A stretch of DNA of 64,000 nucleotides from Bemisia tabaci (Eukaryota > Arthropoda > Insecta > Hemiptera > Aleyrodidae): contig NC_092795.1 of assembly GCF_918797505.1 (NCBI RefSeq), positions 36,808,592 through 36,872,591 on the forward strand, given 5' to 3'. Below the pieces are notes generated by a model. It ran no database searches and was not told the DNA's origin. It saw only the letters and a list, made by a program, of their open reading frames with translations. Below, one piece after another: positions 21,821 through 33,918 of this stretch (its first letter is position 1; every line of letters begins with the position of its first letter). The position numbers and the translations under genes are program-made.

Positions 21821-24222
21821 TTCTTTAAGATTTAATCGAAATTTTCAGGTTTAGCAAAAAATTTGGCGACAAAGGAGGGATCCAAGGCGGGAAAATGAAT
21901 GAAATTACTGCGAGGCGAGAGGAGCACATCCGTCTACGTTGGAGTCGGCAGTTCGTTGTTGGCTGTTGCTTGTCATTTTGTTGCCGGATCGTGTTCGATG
22001 ACTGTGGCGATGATAATGAAGAAAAGGAACTTTTGTTGAGATTGAGCATCGGTGGAGATGGTCGCCTTGCGCTTTGAGTCGCTTTGCTTTGGTGCGACCT
22101 ACTTCCCTCTGCGCTCGAATTCGGTACCACTTTGTGACCAGTGGCACCGGTGCCAAGTCGTAAACGCCTCAAAAATTAAATGGAGGGGTTTTAATGTAAT
22201 GAGGCCATGAGCAACATAATTGCTTTTCCATTAAGACCCAATTAGACCATAAAAAACTCACATCCCTTTCCTCTGCAGGTTTCCTCCTTGTAAGTTTCGC
22301 TGCCTTGCAAAAGTTCTTGTAAAAATCATGCAGTGACAATGTTTTTTTCAATGATCGTATGTAATTCGTTCAGAAATAGTAAGCTTTTGCTGGAGTGGGC
22401 CATGTGAACACCGATGATTTGTTCTCGTGTGCTGCGTCTCACAAGTTAGCGTTATTTAAAGTTGTGAGCTTTAAATTAAAGTTACCTGCCACCCGTCTCG
22501 AATGCATGTGCATCCAGAACAGTTTCTTATCACGGAAAAGAGCAGAAATTTAAAGACAATTATGAGAAAGAGAGTCATCTTGAGAGGCTATAAGTGTCTT
22601 ACAGTCAGACAGTGAGCTGAGCTGTAGAATATAATGAAAAGATTTGTTTATGATTTGAATTTACCCATGTAACTTTTGGGGCTGAAAAAATGAATGTTCC
22701 TCGACAGATAACGGATGGTCAATAAATCCTTTTTGCTTCACTCTTTTTCGCTGGACACTTCTCAATAAGTAATTATTTCAAGGCAGACCAATACAAATTT
22801 GAGTATTTAACTAGAAGTGTGCTGATTCAGGAACAGATTATTGCAGTTTTTAGTGAAATATTTTGGTTTCAGAGAATAACTTTAGGGGGAAAAGAACGGA
22901 TAGTAAATGGAGAAAAGCTTAATTATCGACATATTAATACTTTTTAATTCTTATTTTTTTTACTTACATATTTTTTTACTTTATTTCTTTTTTTTTAAAA
23001 AAAAACCTCTTGGTGCTAATTCTTCAGTTTAGGAGTAACATTTTTTTAACACCGTCTATATCCATTTAGTTAAAAGTATGAAAAAATTACCTTCTTTAAT
23101 AATCATAGAACATTGATGTTCTAGGCAAGATCATCATCGCCAGAAACTTCAACAACTTATTCATTAAGAAATTTCAAAAAAGTTACATACTTTTCCACCC
23201 TCCTCTCTTCCCTTTTTCAGGCTCTGATTGTTAGATTTAAAAAGAAAACAAACAATAAAAATAACAAAAAAATGCACCACCACTCTTAATCTATAATCCT
23301 TGAATTGTTTTGAATCTCTATTGCCGCCGGAAAATATCGATATACGCGGTTTTGATTAGTTTAGTTTTGACCGGTCTATCTTTTTCCTTGTTCCTATGTG
23401 TATGTTTCCTATCTTCCTTATACTTCCTTTAAAGATTTTTTTTTTGTTTTTTTATCGATGTTTTTGAAATGTAAAATGTTGTACATTTTTTCAGGAAGGA
23501 GGATTTAAGAGACAAGCGCATGAGAGGTATGGGATGAGCCACAATCAAGGTATTCAACAGTAAAAGCGTAGGAAAAAAAATATATATAAGAGGCGATGGT
23601 TTGATTGGCAACGATGTTATCTGTTCTAAGACTCAGAACACGCGTCTCAAGCCATTCAAATAAGTCACCGTTGTTCAAATACATAGAAATGTCCTCCATA
23701 CTGGTGACCGTGGTGAGAGGGGGCACTGTCATTCCACCCACGAGGAGCAGTTCGCAACAACACCTAGAAGACAGATATATTCCTAGAATTATCTGAGCTT
23801 TGTTCCGGGTGATTAAAGTATAAAAAATATATAAGCCGGAAACACAAATTGAATGTTTTCAACATTTTGAATTTTAGGACGCAGCCTCCGCCCCCCCCCC
23901 TCCCCCCCGTTTCGACTACCTGATCGAAGTATCCTTCAGCAACTGCATTTATTACTAAATTTATGCCGGTCTCTTTTATACTCACAAAAGTCTTAAATTT
24001 CAGAGAGGTACGATATAAAAATCTAGAAAAAGTAAGCCACAGATGGAACAGTTACAAGGATGATAGCCTTATGAATGAAACTGACGGCACCATCGTGAAC
24101 CCAACCCAATTGTGCCTTGTTTTTAAAAACTCAAGCGATTGGTGTTTCAATAATTTAGGCGCTGATTTAACTTTCTGATACAAACGAAATGAAATTAATA
24201 TCTTTGGAAACGGTTGAATCCA
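21821..24222. other. No confident gene; T-rich region
   Basis: 21900-22160 has overlapping ORFs on both strands (up to 115 codons) without domains. 22920-23060 is very A/T-rich and includes a T9-A9 palindrome. A C-rich run lies at 23890-23910. A minus-strand ORF at 23505-23741 is listed separately. Confidence 0.35.
23505..23741 (-). CDS. Hypothetical minus-strand ORF, possible exon
   Basis: Seventy-eight codons beginning with GGMTVPPLTTVTSMEDISMY, followed by a non-repetitive stretch with LFEWLETRVLSLRTDN, then a more hydrophobic tail. Its composition is more protein-like than most ORFs here, but I recognise no family and cannot place splice sites. It may be a transposon relic. Confidence 0.2.
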   Translation of the reverse strand: MGGMTVPPLTTVTSMEDISMYLNNGDLFEWLETRVLSLRTDNIVANQTIASYIYFFSYAFTVEYLDCGSSHTSHALVS

Positions 24223-24230
24223 AGATCCAT

Positions 24231-25122
24231 CGGGGACGGATTTTCCTACTTGCCGCCCATGGGCCGCCTGTATTTTGCCGCCCCCTTCTCATTCGTTTTG
24301 AAACATCAATGAAAACCATCAAATGAACGTGCCAGCGGGGGAGAGGTGCATAAGACGCCTTTACTGGTGTTGAACACATTTTTTGGGAAAGCCCTGTCAA
24401 CACTACTAAAAAAAGTTCACGGAACTTTGCGCGAAAGCTAGGTTTCGTAAACCTATCTCTGTGTGGACAAGGCCTTCCATTCATAGGAAATGAACGAAAA
24501 AATTATGAAAGAACCAACATAAATGTGGATTAATGATTTTAACTTCCGCCGCCGCGCCTCGCAGACCGCACTGTGTTTGACGCAATGCGTGAAGTATTCA
24601 CGCAGTCTTGTAGGCGCTATGCGTCTCACGCTGATCGCACTGTGTTTGCCGCAATGCGTGAGGTATTCATGCATTCTTGTAGGCACTATCCGTTTCACGC
24701 TATCCGCAATGACCGCACTGTGTTTGATGCAATGTGTGAAGTATTCGTGCAGTCTTGTAGGCGCTAATATGTGTTATATGCCGACCGCCGCGCCGTGGGC
24801 TTCTCCTTTTCATCTCAAGTCCTCGTCATCGTTTCTCTCTAAGTAAGTCGCGCCGTTCCAGGCCAAATTGCATGTTTGGTTTCTCTCTCAACTCGACTAA
24901 TTAAAGGTGCTGTCTCTTGTATCACTGAAAGACGACAAAAGTAGAAATTACGATACTCTCAGGAAATGAGGGATTTGGTCGCCTTTTCTCGTTTGTAATT
25001 TTTTTTTCTAAATCCGATTTTTTTTACTACCTACATTTAAAAAATTTGCAAAATTTGCCGCCCCATGTAGATTTGCCGCCATGGGCCGCGGCCCATGTGG
25101 CCACCCCCTTAATCCGGCCCTG
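24231..25122. mobile_element. hAT-like non-autonomous element, family G copy 1
   Basis: The right end AATCCGGCCCTG matches the inverse of the family end CAGGGCCGGATTT seen at 60436. The left end here has decayed to CGGGGACGGATTTT. GATCCAT flanks both sides (24224-24230 and 25123-25129), 7 of the 8 bp expected. Conserved landmarks shared with copy 2 are TACTTGCCGCCCATGGGCCG, GGAAAGCCCTGTCAACACT near the middle, and CCCATGTGGCCACCCCCTT at the right. The interior has a 70-bp minisatellite. No transposase ORF. Confidence 0.8.
24560..24770. repeat. 70-bp minisatellite inside family G
   Basis: CACTGTGTTTG starts units at 24569, 24638 and 24715. Each unit carries GCAATGCGTGAAGTATTC or variants and CAGTCTTGTAGGCGCTA. 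GCGTGAAGTATTCACGC is itself a palindrome. The same array recurs in copy 2 at about 61018-61240, so it was present before the copies dispersed. Confidence 0.8.
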
Positions 25123-25608
25123 GATCCATTGTGTGGATACAGCTTCTATCCGAGATGTCATCGGAATAATCAACTTCTCTCGACTTTCCACTCAGGAAGG
25201 CCCTTGATTTCCAAAAAAGTCCCTCGAGAAAATTATGATTTATTGCAAACATGAAAGAAAAATGAAAATAATTTAAGTAAAACATAGAGGAAAACATCAT
25301 TTGCTTGGTTTGTGAATCAATAATCCTAAGTGACCAAAATTTGCTCATTTCAATATTTGCGAAGAAAATATGTTAAAGTGTAAAACAAAAAGTGTAAAAG
25401 TTCACAGTTAAAACATTTTCCCGAGGTGTTATTAAGACGTAATTTTGGAGGACGTAATTTAAGCATAATTTTGGAAAGATTTATTTTTGTGTGGAAAAGT
25501 GAAGTATGAATAAATTTGTAACCTTGGAACAGATGCCTCTTTGTCTAGAAATTGATGAAATGATGCCGCTCTTATGCGGTAAGGACTTTATTCTGTAGGG
25601 ACAACTAT

Positions 25609-25840
25609 GCTCCGTGATGAGGAAAAGAGCTGTATGAACCCTCAGGCGTCTCCGAATTTATTTCGAAAATACAAATTTTCAAGGGAACTTTTGGATGTTT
25701 TCTTTCAATTTCTCAGAGAAATCGATTCAACGTTTGATCAAGAGTATGTGAACATTTAAAAGAAAAATACTCACGATTTTCCTCAAAAATTAATGTTTTA
25801 TTTGGGGAATGTTCACACGACGTTTTTCCTTAGCACGGCG
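25609..25840. mobile_element. Family-A palindromic MITE, copy 4 (diverged)
   Basis: The left arm is weak (CTCCGTGATGAGGAAAAGAG), while the right arm ACGACGTTTTTCCTTAGCAC is close to consensus. Confidence 0.7.
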
Positions 25841-25878
25841 ATATGCACAATCCCACAGCGTCACTTGTTGGACCTTTG

Positions 25879-26091
25879 CAGTGGCGTAGCTAGGAATTCT
25901 TTGAGGGGAAGAGGGGGGGGGGGCTCCATTCAAAAACGTGACGGTAAATTTACATTATTTTGTGCACGTCCCTGATAATATTTTATGTTTCCCCTCCAAA
26001 AGTAAAAAAAGTACAATTAACGAGGCTAAGGGGGAGGGGGGGGGGGTTCAGACCCCTTGGACCCCCCTTCCACCCTTTGTCTACGGCACTG
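25879..26091. mobile_element. Short hAT MITE with perfect 8-bp target duplication
   Basis: It begins CAGTGGCGTAGCTAGGAATT and ends TTGTCTACGGCACTG. GACCTTTG stands directly on both sides (25871-25878 and 26092-26099). The 213-bp interior has two G-runs and AATATTTTATGTTTCCCCTC, shared with the copy at 51832-52127. It is too short to encode a transposase, so it must have been mobilised in trans. Confidence 0.92.
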
Positions 26092-26121
26092 GACCTTTGT
26101 CAGTTATGGATTTCCACTCTT

Positions 26122-26353
26122 CACTGGAAAAAAAAAAAACACATTGGATCTAGAGTCCAGACTCTTAAAAACATCGACAAGAAAAAGTTATCTTGATTAA
26201 ATCAGAATCTAGCTTAAATCAAGAGCCAAGCCTCTTAATTTAAGCAGATTCCCTTTTGATTTAAGCAAAAATCTGATTGAATCAAGAGTATTTTTTCTTG
26301 TCAATGTATTCAAGAGTCTGGACTCTAGATCCAATGTGTTTTTTTTTCCAGTG
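26122..26353. mobile_element. Family-B palindromic MITE, copy 4
   Basis: It begins CACTGGAAAAAAAAAAAACA and ends TTTTTTTTTCCAGTG. The arms contain GGATCTAGAGTCCAGACTCT and its inverse. TT flanks both sides. Confidence 0.88.
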
Positions 26354-26395
26354 TTCATCAATTTGTCCGATTATTTTCTTTCTTGGTGAGAGAGA

Positions 26396-26960
26396 CGCAA
26401 CTCGACTCGACTCATGGCAAACTGCACGGAGCAAAAACAACGTATTCTGGGCCTGCACGCGGCTCCCTGATGGCAATAAGTCATTCCGGCCGATGCATCG
26501 GATCATCGGCGAGAAAGCCGCGAGTGCAAATCGGCTCGGAGGGCCATCGAGCGGAGATGCAAATCGAGGAGCCGCAATGTCAATCCCCCCTCGACGATGC
26601 GGTGCGGCACCCGACGGGCCTTGGTGATGAGCTATTTGTTCCATTTGGTTTCCCTTTCTTCGTTTTTACCGCGGCGCTCCGGGGAATTTGGCCTCTTTGC
26701 TCATGGCCCTTGTCCGGCCCCCGGGCCCCGGCCACTTAGCACGACCTCAGCGGCGAATTCCTCCGCGGTCTTCGCTGTCCATCAATCCGATCGCCGAATC
26801 GTGGATCCACTCACAGGTAAAACAAGGCTGCGAATCAAAAGGAAAAGGCGGGGAAATATTTCGCGCTGGGTGTCAGCCCTTTTCCCTCCCCGGACCCCGC
26901 CCCCCACGGTCCGGATCCGATTCCGTGGCTGGGGACATTTGCACAACATTTTTGCAAAAG
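26396..26960. other. GC- and CpG-rich island
   Basis: This 560-bp block is strikingly GC-rich and starts soon after the family-B copy. ORFs of 95-122 codons overlap in all plus-strand frames and one minus frame, as GC-rich DNA alone would produce. A donor-like CACAG/GTAAAA occurs at about 26817. It may be a promoter or 5' exon of an unseen gene, or the relic of a GC-rich repeat. Confidence 0.35.
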
Positions 26961-29257
26961 TCTAGATTTTTATGAGCAATTGCACAAATGGGAAAATGTG
27001 GGCAATGGTCCACTACAGGTGCGAAGTTAAACATTCTGAAACATGTTTCTTAACCAAATGTTAAAGCACAACACGGTTTGTGCAATGAAAATTTTTGAAA
27101 TTGACTTCTAACCAAGATATTCAATGTTTCTTGACCTTGAATTCAAACCTCCCGCTCAAGATAACACGATGGTCTACATACGTCGGATCGCAAACTGAAC
27201 GTTACCATGACAGTCTCTGCGATACGAAGATATGGCGATCTCAATCTTGACGCTTTGGCTCAGTTGTAGCAAACTACTTACATTTTGAACGGTTAAGGGT
27301 GGAAAATGAACCATGTTTGATCGAGAAGCCCTCCAAAACCGTTGTAGTGCGCTTCTTGTGACCGGGCATTTCGAATTTCCCGTAATCATTGTAAAATTGA
27401 AACGTTCCTAGTTCGGAGTTGATTTCAGTAATTTTTGATGCAAGAATCGTGTTCCACGTGAAATTGCGTGTCAAGAATTGCGCTTATTGGTTAAATTTGA
27501 ACATGTTTTTCGGTTTGTAATGTCAGAAAAACTTCTATCATTCCTTGTATTTGACTTTTTTACCGCGTACATTTTCATGCTCCATCTTTCTAACCTTTCG
27601 TTTAAGTCTCCTAGAATTTGCTTCATTTTCAAATCTCGACTACTTACCGCAATTTGACAAAAATCTGACCACCTAAAAACTTCAGTAAAACCAACTCATG
27701 CAGCGAGTATATAGAATCAGATTAAGTATTTTTTTATTCTTCTTTATGATTAAATCAGAGAGTTCTGCTTCTCTGTTTGAAATATTGTATTGAAAATTGT
27801 AATAGGAGTGAGAACTTCAGAGTACCGCAATTAAGATGAGGGTTCATTCATTAATACATTTTTTATTTTTTACAGTGCATTACGTAATTAATCCCTTGAT
27901 CATCCCACGATCTACAGAAGGTATGAAGAGAACCACATATGGAGAAGAGCACAATTTTTCGGGTGTTTAAACTGTAATTATTTGTTTGTTGGTTAGTGAA
28001 GTTGTCAGTAATTCCGCAATTACTCACAATAGCGCCAATCAATGACTCGCTGAAACCTCCCTAAAATTCTTCAAATAGTTTTCCTTCTCCTACTGAATCC
28101 ATACAAGTTTCAAATGACCCTCTCACCGGCTGAAATGGTACCATCTATTCATCTTATTCCTTTAGGACGTGGCATTATTCTCTTTTCTTGGCGGGCTCGC
28201 TGCATTGTCTAAATACTGTAAAAACTGTGAACTCCAGCAAATATTTTTAAAAGTTGTACGGCGTTGTTTTTTTATTCATACAAATTTTAATGAATCAACC
28301 TTTATTTGATCTTTCGCCTGAAATATCCATACCCGATGTTACCGATCAAAAATGTTTACGTTTGTGTGATTTATAGTCACTTATTACATGCAAGTGCATC
28401 AGGGAGACTGATGGCTGATCCAAACAATCTATTTTTGATCCATTTATTGCTTAGAATATAGGATGACATTTCGTCAGATTAACTAGAAAACTATGAAAAT
28501 GGCTCAGATCATCCTTAACTTTGTCTAAAATAACGATGTAGCTACAGGATTCCATTTTACACCTTTGGCCCCCCTCAGCACAAATCTCACGAGTTGGAGT
28601 GTGAGAAAAAGACGCAACTCTTTTGATCTTACCAAAGAGAAAGCTCGAGTTTCAGAAAGAGAAGAAAAAAAATCAGAAACGGGTACGCAAATCGAAGGCG
28701 GAAAGATGTTGTTTCACCTCGATCAGCCGAAACAATCAGCCACCAGGAATCCTTTTCAACCCCTCGACCGAAACGACACAAAAAGATAAACAAACAAACA
28801 CGCCAGCTTACCAAAATCAATCCTTTCCCGATAACAGCAGCCAGACACCGCACTGGGGGTGAGAATGTAGGTCAGGTTTTTTGTGTAAGCCGTTCGCGCA
28901 CCCTCTTGAGAGTCCCCGGCCCCACCCCTTGCGTTGCGGTAGGGGGAGGGGTGGACTGGGTTAATGGGTCAGTCTCGTGGGAGGGTGATTTGGTATTCAC
29001 AGATATTGACAGAACAGTTATATTGTTGCGTAGCGGTCTTCAGGGGTAAGGATCTGTTTTGTCTCTAGCTGTAAATTATTCCCGAATTCTAACGATGGGG
29101 TGGTTTTGTGGGAATCGACCAATTACGTATGCATGCACGTACTTTTGTTAGTGGGCTGATTGGGGTGAGTCGTCGCGGCAATAATTAAACTGATGCTCGT
29201 TTCGAAGATTTAGGGAAATGAGGGGTTCGTGAGAAGACAGCAGGTATGGCACTTATT
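26961..29257. other. No gene recognised
   Basis: It contains TCGTTTAAGTCTCCTAGA near 27600 (recurrent phrase) and overlapping ORFs at 28565-28862 without a recognised domain, one of them rich in charged residues. Confidence 0.35.
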
Positions 29258-29510
29258 CTGCCGTGCTAAGGAAAAACGCCGTATGAGCCTTCAGACGTTG
29301 CCAAATTTCCATTGATAAAACATTAATTCTCATGAAAAGCTGTGAATATTTTTCCTCCAATGTTTCATATAATTTCGTTCACCATCAGATCTAAATTATC
29401 TGACAATTTCAAGGGAAAATATTGATAACTTTCCTCAAAATTTATCATTTTACCTGGAGAAGTTTGGCAACTCTCGAATGTTCATACGACATTTTTCCTG
29501 AGCACGGCAG
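29258..29510. mobile_element. Family-A palindromic MITE, copy 5
   Basis: The best-preserved ends in the family: CTGCCGTGCTAAGGAAAAAC on the left and TTTTTCCTGAGCACGGCAG on the right. TATT flanks both sides, again a 4-bp AT-rich duplication. Confidence 0.85.
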
Positions 29511-30580
29511 TATTGACTACCGCTTCATTTTAAATGACCAACGATTAAGGAAATATACATACTGAATTTGAAAAGTCTGAATTTCTTGTATTTCAACCAA
29601 TTGTCAGTGACCAACCAGCGACTTGAAAAATGCATACATTGGTTACGGTGTTTTAAAATCTCCACTCCCATTTATTTTCAAAAAGGAGACTTGAGCCACC
29701 ATCATGGCTTGTATTTTTTGGCAGAATGTTATTTTAATAAAGTAGAGAAATCATCGAATTTTTAAAAAAATTATGTTAAGAGGTTTTCCAAATAGTACGA
29801 CACGAGTTCTGCAACGCTTCGAACCGAGCTAACGTTGCATTTTTGTAATTTCACCATCGATGCATAAGCATACACAAAATAGATAATGCGCAAACATAGG
29901 TTAATACTCATAGCAGGAGAGGCAGTTTAAACTTTAAAATGTTATCATATAGACTTTGGGTAGGTTTCATCCCTGTCCAGATTAGTGTCGAATCCTGGGA
30001 TTTTAGGGCTGGGTACCGGCACCCACCCAAAATAGATCATGCCATTATATGACCCAGCTCTAGAGTCGTTTTCTATATTAAAAATGCTGAAAATTTTCCT
30101 TCATGAACATTTCAATTCCCCACTCCTCTAAATCCCTTCTTTTTCATTATTATCCGTGACTTTTGGCTTCCGCCCTTCTCTTACATACCTACATATTATT
30201 TACTTCACACTCATCCACCGTACTGCTACATTAGGGTGGAGCGTTTTTTTTTTAAAAAGTTGTCGGATTGAAACGGGCAAGCGAAAATAGATGCTCCATA
30301 AGGTTACAATTGAAAAAGCAAGAGTGACATTTTTTCGAATTTTGACGTTTTCCGTGAGTACATTAGGCCAAAACATGGTAAATCCAAAATTCGATTTTTC
30401 GCAACGTAATTTTGCTATCCTGCATTTTCTTATTCAGCTTCCACCATATTATTTAATCCTCTCTTCATTTGATTTTCATTCGTCTCACTTTCATCGTCTC
30501 TCACGTCCGTTTTCAAAAGCTCTCCTTCAACGGTAGAAACAATTTTAAAATCTTTCAACTATCGAACGAGGTCAAGAAGA
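29511..30580. other. No gene recognised
   Basis: AT-rich sequence leading into the first assembly gap. Confidence 0.4.
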
Positions 30581-31080
30581 NNNNNNNNNNNNNNNNNNNN
30601 NNNNNNNNNNNNNNNNNNNNNNNNNNNNNNNNNNNNNNNNNNNNNNNNNNNNNNNNNNNNNNNNNNNNNNNNNNNNNNNNNNNNNNNNNNNNNNNNNNNN
30701 NNNNNNNNNNNNNNNNNNNNNNNNNNNNNNNNNNNNNNNNNNNNNNNNNNNNNNNNNNNNNNNNNNNNNNNNNNNNNNNNNNNNNNNNNNNNNNNNNNNN
30801 NNNNNNNNNNNNNNNNNNNNNNNNNNNNNNNNNNNNNNNNNNNNNNNNNNNNNNNNNNNNNNNNNNNNNNNNNNNNNNNNNNNNNNNNNNNNNNNNNNNN
30901 NNNNNNNNNNNNNNNNNNNNNNNNNNNNNNNNNNNNNNNNNNNNNNNNNNNNNNNNNNNNNNNNNNNNNNNNNNNNNNNNNNNNNNNNNNNNNNNNNNNN
31001 NNNNNNNNNNNNNNNNNNNNNNNNNNNNNNNNNNNNNNNNNNNNNNNNNNNNNNNNNNNNNNNNNNNNNNNNNNNNNNNN
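30581..31080. other. Assembly gap, exactly 500 N
   Basis: A fixed-size placeholder, so the true distance is unknown. Sequence on its right is a tandem repeat, which may explain the break. ORFs drawn across it are meaningless. Confidence 0.97.
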
Positions 31081-31397
31081 TTATAACGTGATTTTAAAAA
31101 AACCTGGGTCCTTTTTCCAAAATCTGATTGCAGCGGGCTCATCTAGGGCCTATTACCTGTCGATTTACGCAAAAATCATGGAAATCGGCCAGGTAGAACG
31201 CTCAAACGAACTATGACAAAAAGTATAAATTTACATTGTTTAAATGGGAGAATTCGCAACTTTACCACGTAATATAAAAAAACTTGGGCCATATTTTGAA
31301 AATCTGAAAAAAGTTGGCTTATCTAGAGGCAATTGCCCGTCGATAGCCGCAAAAATCATGAAAATCGGCCCGGTAGAACGCTGGAACTAAGCGTCAC
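31081..31397. repeat. Tandem family-O repeat at the gap edge
   Basis: Two units of roughly 180 bp. AACCTGGGTCC (31101) and AACTTGGGCC (31279), CGCAAAAATCATG in both, and ATCGGCC followed by GGTAGAACGCT in both. A third, diverged unit lies at 15219-15390. The array probably continues into the gap. Confidence 0.75.
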
Positions 31398-31963
31398 CAG
31401 TTTCGCAAAATTAGGAGGTCTTGGAGCTTATAGTATAGATGGCTTCTGTCCAATAGTTATTGAAACTATTAAAGGGGGTTTAGAATTAATGATTGTTGAT
31501 GATTGATATTGTTAGGCACAGTCGTTCTCTGCACGATTAAAATTGAGTTTTCTCTAGAATGGCCTTATTGCTTGGTTCCATCACAAGTTAATACTGTTAA
31601 TGAGTGACGAACCATCGACACTCTAATCAGAGTCGCGCTGAGGACGGAGGTTGGGACACCTCCGAAACGAGTCCACCTCAAAATTAAAATTTTATGCAAG
31701 TGAGTGTCTTTAAGTTTGTTTTTAAAAGTTTTTTAAAATGTTCGTAAATTTAAAAAAAATTTAAATTTTACCACTCTAATAAAAAAAGAATAGAGCAAAA
31801 TCTCAGCGTCATAAAAAGAATATTAAGCTTTTCTTACTATTCAATTAAGTTCACACCCGGATTATTTTCAAAATTATCATACATGGCAAGATATTTTTAA
31901 TTATATTAGAGCCACGAATAAAATAACTGAAAGGATAAATAATATCACAAAATAATCTTCCAG
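31398..31963. other. Putative intron sequence upstream of exon
   Basis: No ORF or repeat recognised. It ends in AATAATCTTCCAG, a plausible 3' splice site for the exon at 31964. Confidence 0.35.
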
Positions 31964-32047
31964 GTGCTGCTGCTCTTCATGTGCAATGAAGGAATTTCAA
32001 AATTGATTCCTGGTGGAATAACACAGGATGGAGAACTCGACTCACAG
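31964..32047 (+). CDS. Candidate internal exon of an unidentified gene
   Basis: Eighty-four bases between an AATCTTCCAG acceptor and a CACAG/GTACTT donor. Only one frame is open, and it begins VLLLFMCNEGISK and ends DGELDSQ (28 residues), a short hydrophobic start turning polar. Both ends fall between codons (phase 0), matching the phase of the next candidate exon at 33919. I do not recognise the protein. Upstream exons are probably before the N gap or outside the window. Confidence 0.45.
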
Positions 32048-32611
32048 GTACTTTTAGACACCACATTTGTTTCGTTCTTACTTAACGCTGCACACTGACC
32101 AAACTGGTGCCGTGCAACAACTAAATTTGTGTCTCACTCTAAATGTAGTAGATAATAAGGAGTAGGGAGGTAGTCGGTGTAAAAAATAATTTTGTCAATG
32201 TGCATATCTATTTCCAGCCAAGCTTAGCTAAGTCAGCAACAATAGTTTTTTCCTTCAAAGTATGTTGGGAGACTTGTAACGAATAAGTCTTAAGGTATGC
32301 AAAGATGAACTCCAGCTAAACACTTGAAAAAAAGAGGGTGCACTTTAAAGTGTTCTACACGCACATTGATAATCATAACGTTAGTTACTAAGTTTGACGC
32401 AACAGATTTGACAGCAGCCTATAATCATATGCAGAGCTTGAGGTATGTTCAATAAGGAGTAAATGGGATGAAGGGATCCCTGCACACTTTTCGAAAACAT
32501 ACTTTTCCATACAACAAACAAAACCTTGTGGAATATTTGAGAGGATATTCTCTCAGAAGCGTAAATACTCAGATTATTAACTCTCCAGGAAAGTTTTAAT
32601 TGAGATCATGA

Positions 32612-32653
32612 GAATGATAATTTCAAGTAATGATGTCGCTTTGGTCTACACTT

Positions 32654-32698
<45 letters not shown>

Positions 32699-32778
32699 AG
32701 AGCGCAGATTTTGAAACACCGCAGGCGAGATATGTATTTTTGCATTTTCATGGTCAATAATGTTGCATAGCTTTCTGT
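32612..32778. repeat. Family-E dispersed repeat fragment with AAAT microsatellite
   Basis: TTTCAAGTAATGATGTCG and GCGCAGATTTTGAAACACCG match fragments at 38208, 49580 and 50158. A perfect (AAAT)n run of about 10 units (32657-32698) sits at the position where other copies have a short A-rich stretch. Confidence 0.55.
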
Positions 32779-32804
32779 TATGAAATTACTGAAAAAGAGA
32801 GGAA

Positions 32805-32890
32805 ATTGGATGTATTTATGCTAAAAAGAACTCTGCAGCACGCAAAATTGTATGCAAAAAGCTTTTGCTTTTAGCATAAATACGTCCAAT
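32805..32890. mobile_element. 86-bp foldback MITE
   Basis: ATTGGATGTATTTATGCTAA on the left and TTAGCATAAATACGTCCAAT on the right differ at one position over 22 bp. Only about 40 bp lie between. Confidence 0.75.
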
Positions 32891-33065
32891 AAGCAATGTC
32901 TAATGTAGTTTTGCAGCTGACTCTGGTCATATCCATCCAAATCATGGCGTATTTTAAGGTCCAATCGGACTATATTTCGCAATAAGGTACTACTAAGGCT
33001 ATCTATGACTGTATGGGGAAACTAATGGCATTTGCGCTGTTTGCAAAAATAGCCACATCATCGGC

Positions 33066-33310
33066 CGCGTTAAGCAGAGAGGAACCCAGCCACATCAGCT
33101 ATTCCCAAATTTAATCGGGCAATTTAACTTTTTATATGAAAAGGATTGTGCGGATTTTTATGCTAGTTTCAGTGAATTTTCTTCATAGTGCGAAGCAAAT
33201 TCCTCATATATTTCAAAGAAATCCGTGTGTATGTTGTCATGTAAAAAATTAAACTGTCCAGTTAAATTTGGCAATAACTGATGTTGCTTGGTTCCTTTCT
33301 GCTTAATGCG
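33066..33310. mobile_element. Family-M palindromic MITE
   Basis: CGCGTTAAGCAGAGAGGAAC on the left and the inverse GGTTCCTTTCTGCTTAATGC on the right start arms of about 75 bp, which also hold CCACATCAGCTATTCCCAAA and TTTGGCAATAACTGATGTTG. The terminal GCAGAAAGGAACC phrase links it to the elements at 39567 and 46458. Confidence 0.8.
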
Positions 33311-33918
33311 TTTCGAATAGTACACTGAAAAAAAAAATACCCCGTTTTAGCACCTGGGGAGAAGGGGGAGGAAGACTGCCATACAGCACCACCAGGATGC
33401 ACAGGTGCATAGTTTTGACTTCGGGGGGAGGGGGGGGCGCTTAAATTTTAGCCTCCGAAAAGGGTTATTTTCTTCGTCTTCTCCTCGAAATGATGAACAT
33501 CTTGAAGCGCAGGAACAAACTTTGAAATTACCCCCCTGATGTTGATGGTCTCCGTGCTTCTTATCACCTGTGTTTCCTCCCAGAGGGAGCTGGTGATTAA
33601 ATTTCCATCCTTCGTAATCTTTGTCTTGCGTGCTTTGATTTTGGTGCACTGTGTCGAGTCTGTTTACTTTGTAATCAGTCTCGGTCTGGTGATCCCGAGA
33701 TGCTGCCTTTACAGCCCCCGCAGTTAAGTTCACATCCTTTGAATGCAAACTCAACTGCGTGGACAGTCAAGGCAACATTCTAGGATCACCAGAGACATTT
33801 TTGACATCCTAGTTGCTAAAACAGCATACCATTTTTCCAGCGCAGTCCTTCCTCGCAAAATATAACCCAATTCTACTCTCCCTCTAATTTTCCTTTGTTA
33901 CCTCGATTTTGTGTACAG

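Larger units (their letters stand above)
32048..33918 (+). other. Putative intron (1,871 bp)
   Basis: GT at 32048 and AG at 33917-33918, the latter preceded by a clear pyrimidine tract (about 33874-33905, CTACTCTCCCTCTAATTTTC). It carries a family-E fragment, an AAAT microsatellite and two foldback MITEs. ORFs inside it (33347-33754 reverse, 33539-33727) have no domains. Confidence 0.4.

Noticed and set aside
24003..24178. Exon after ATTTCAG near 24002
   Set aside because: The frame is open and composition is fair, but there is no donor, no family and no phase-compatible neighbour.
30469..31142. Two long ORFs (195-205 codons) across 30581-31080
   Set aside because: They consist mostly of N bases in the assembly gap.
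33347..33754. 135-codon minus-strand ORF
   Set aside because: It lies in the putative intron, has no recognised domain, and its C-terminal part comes from G/C-run sequence.
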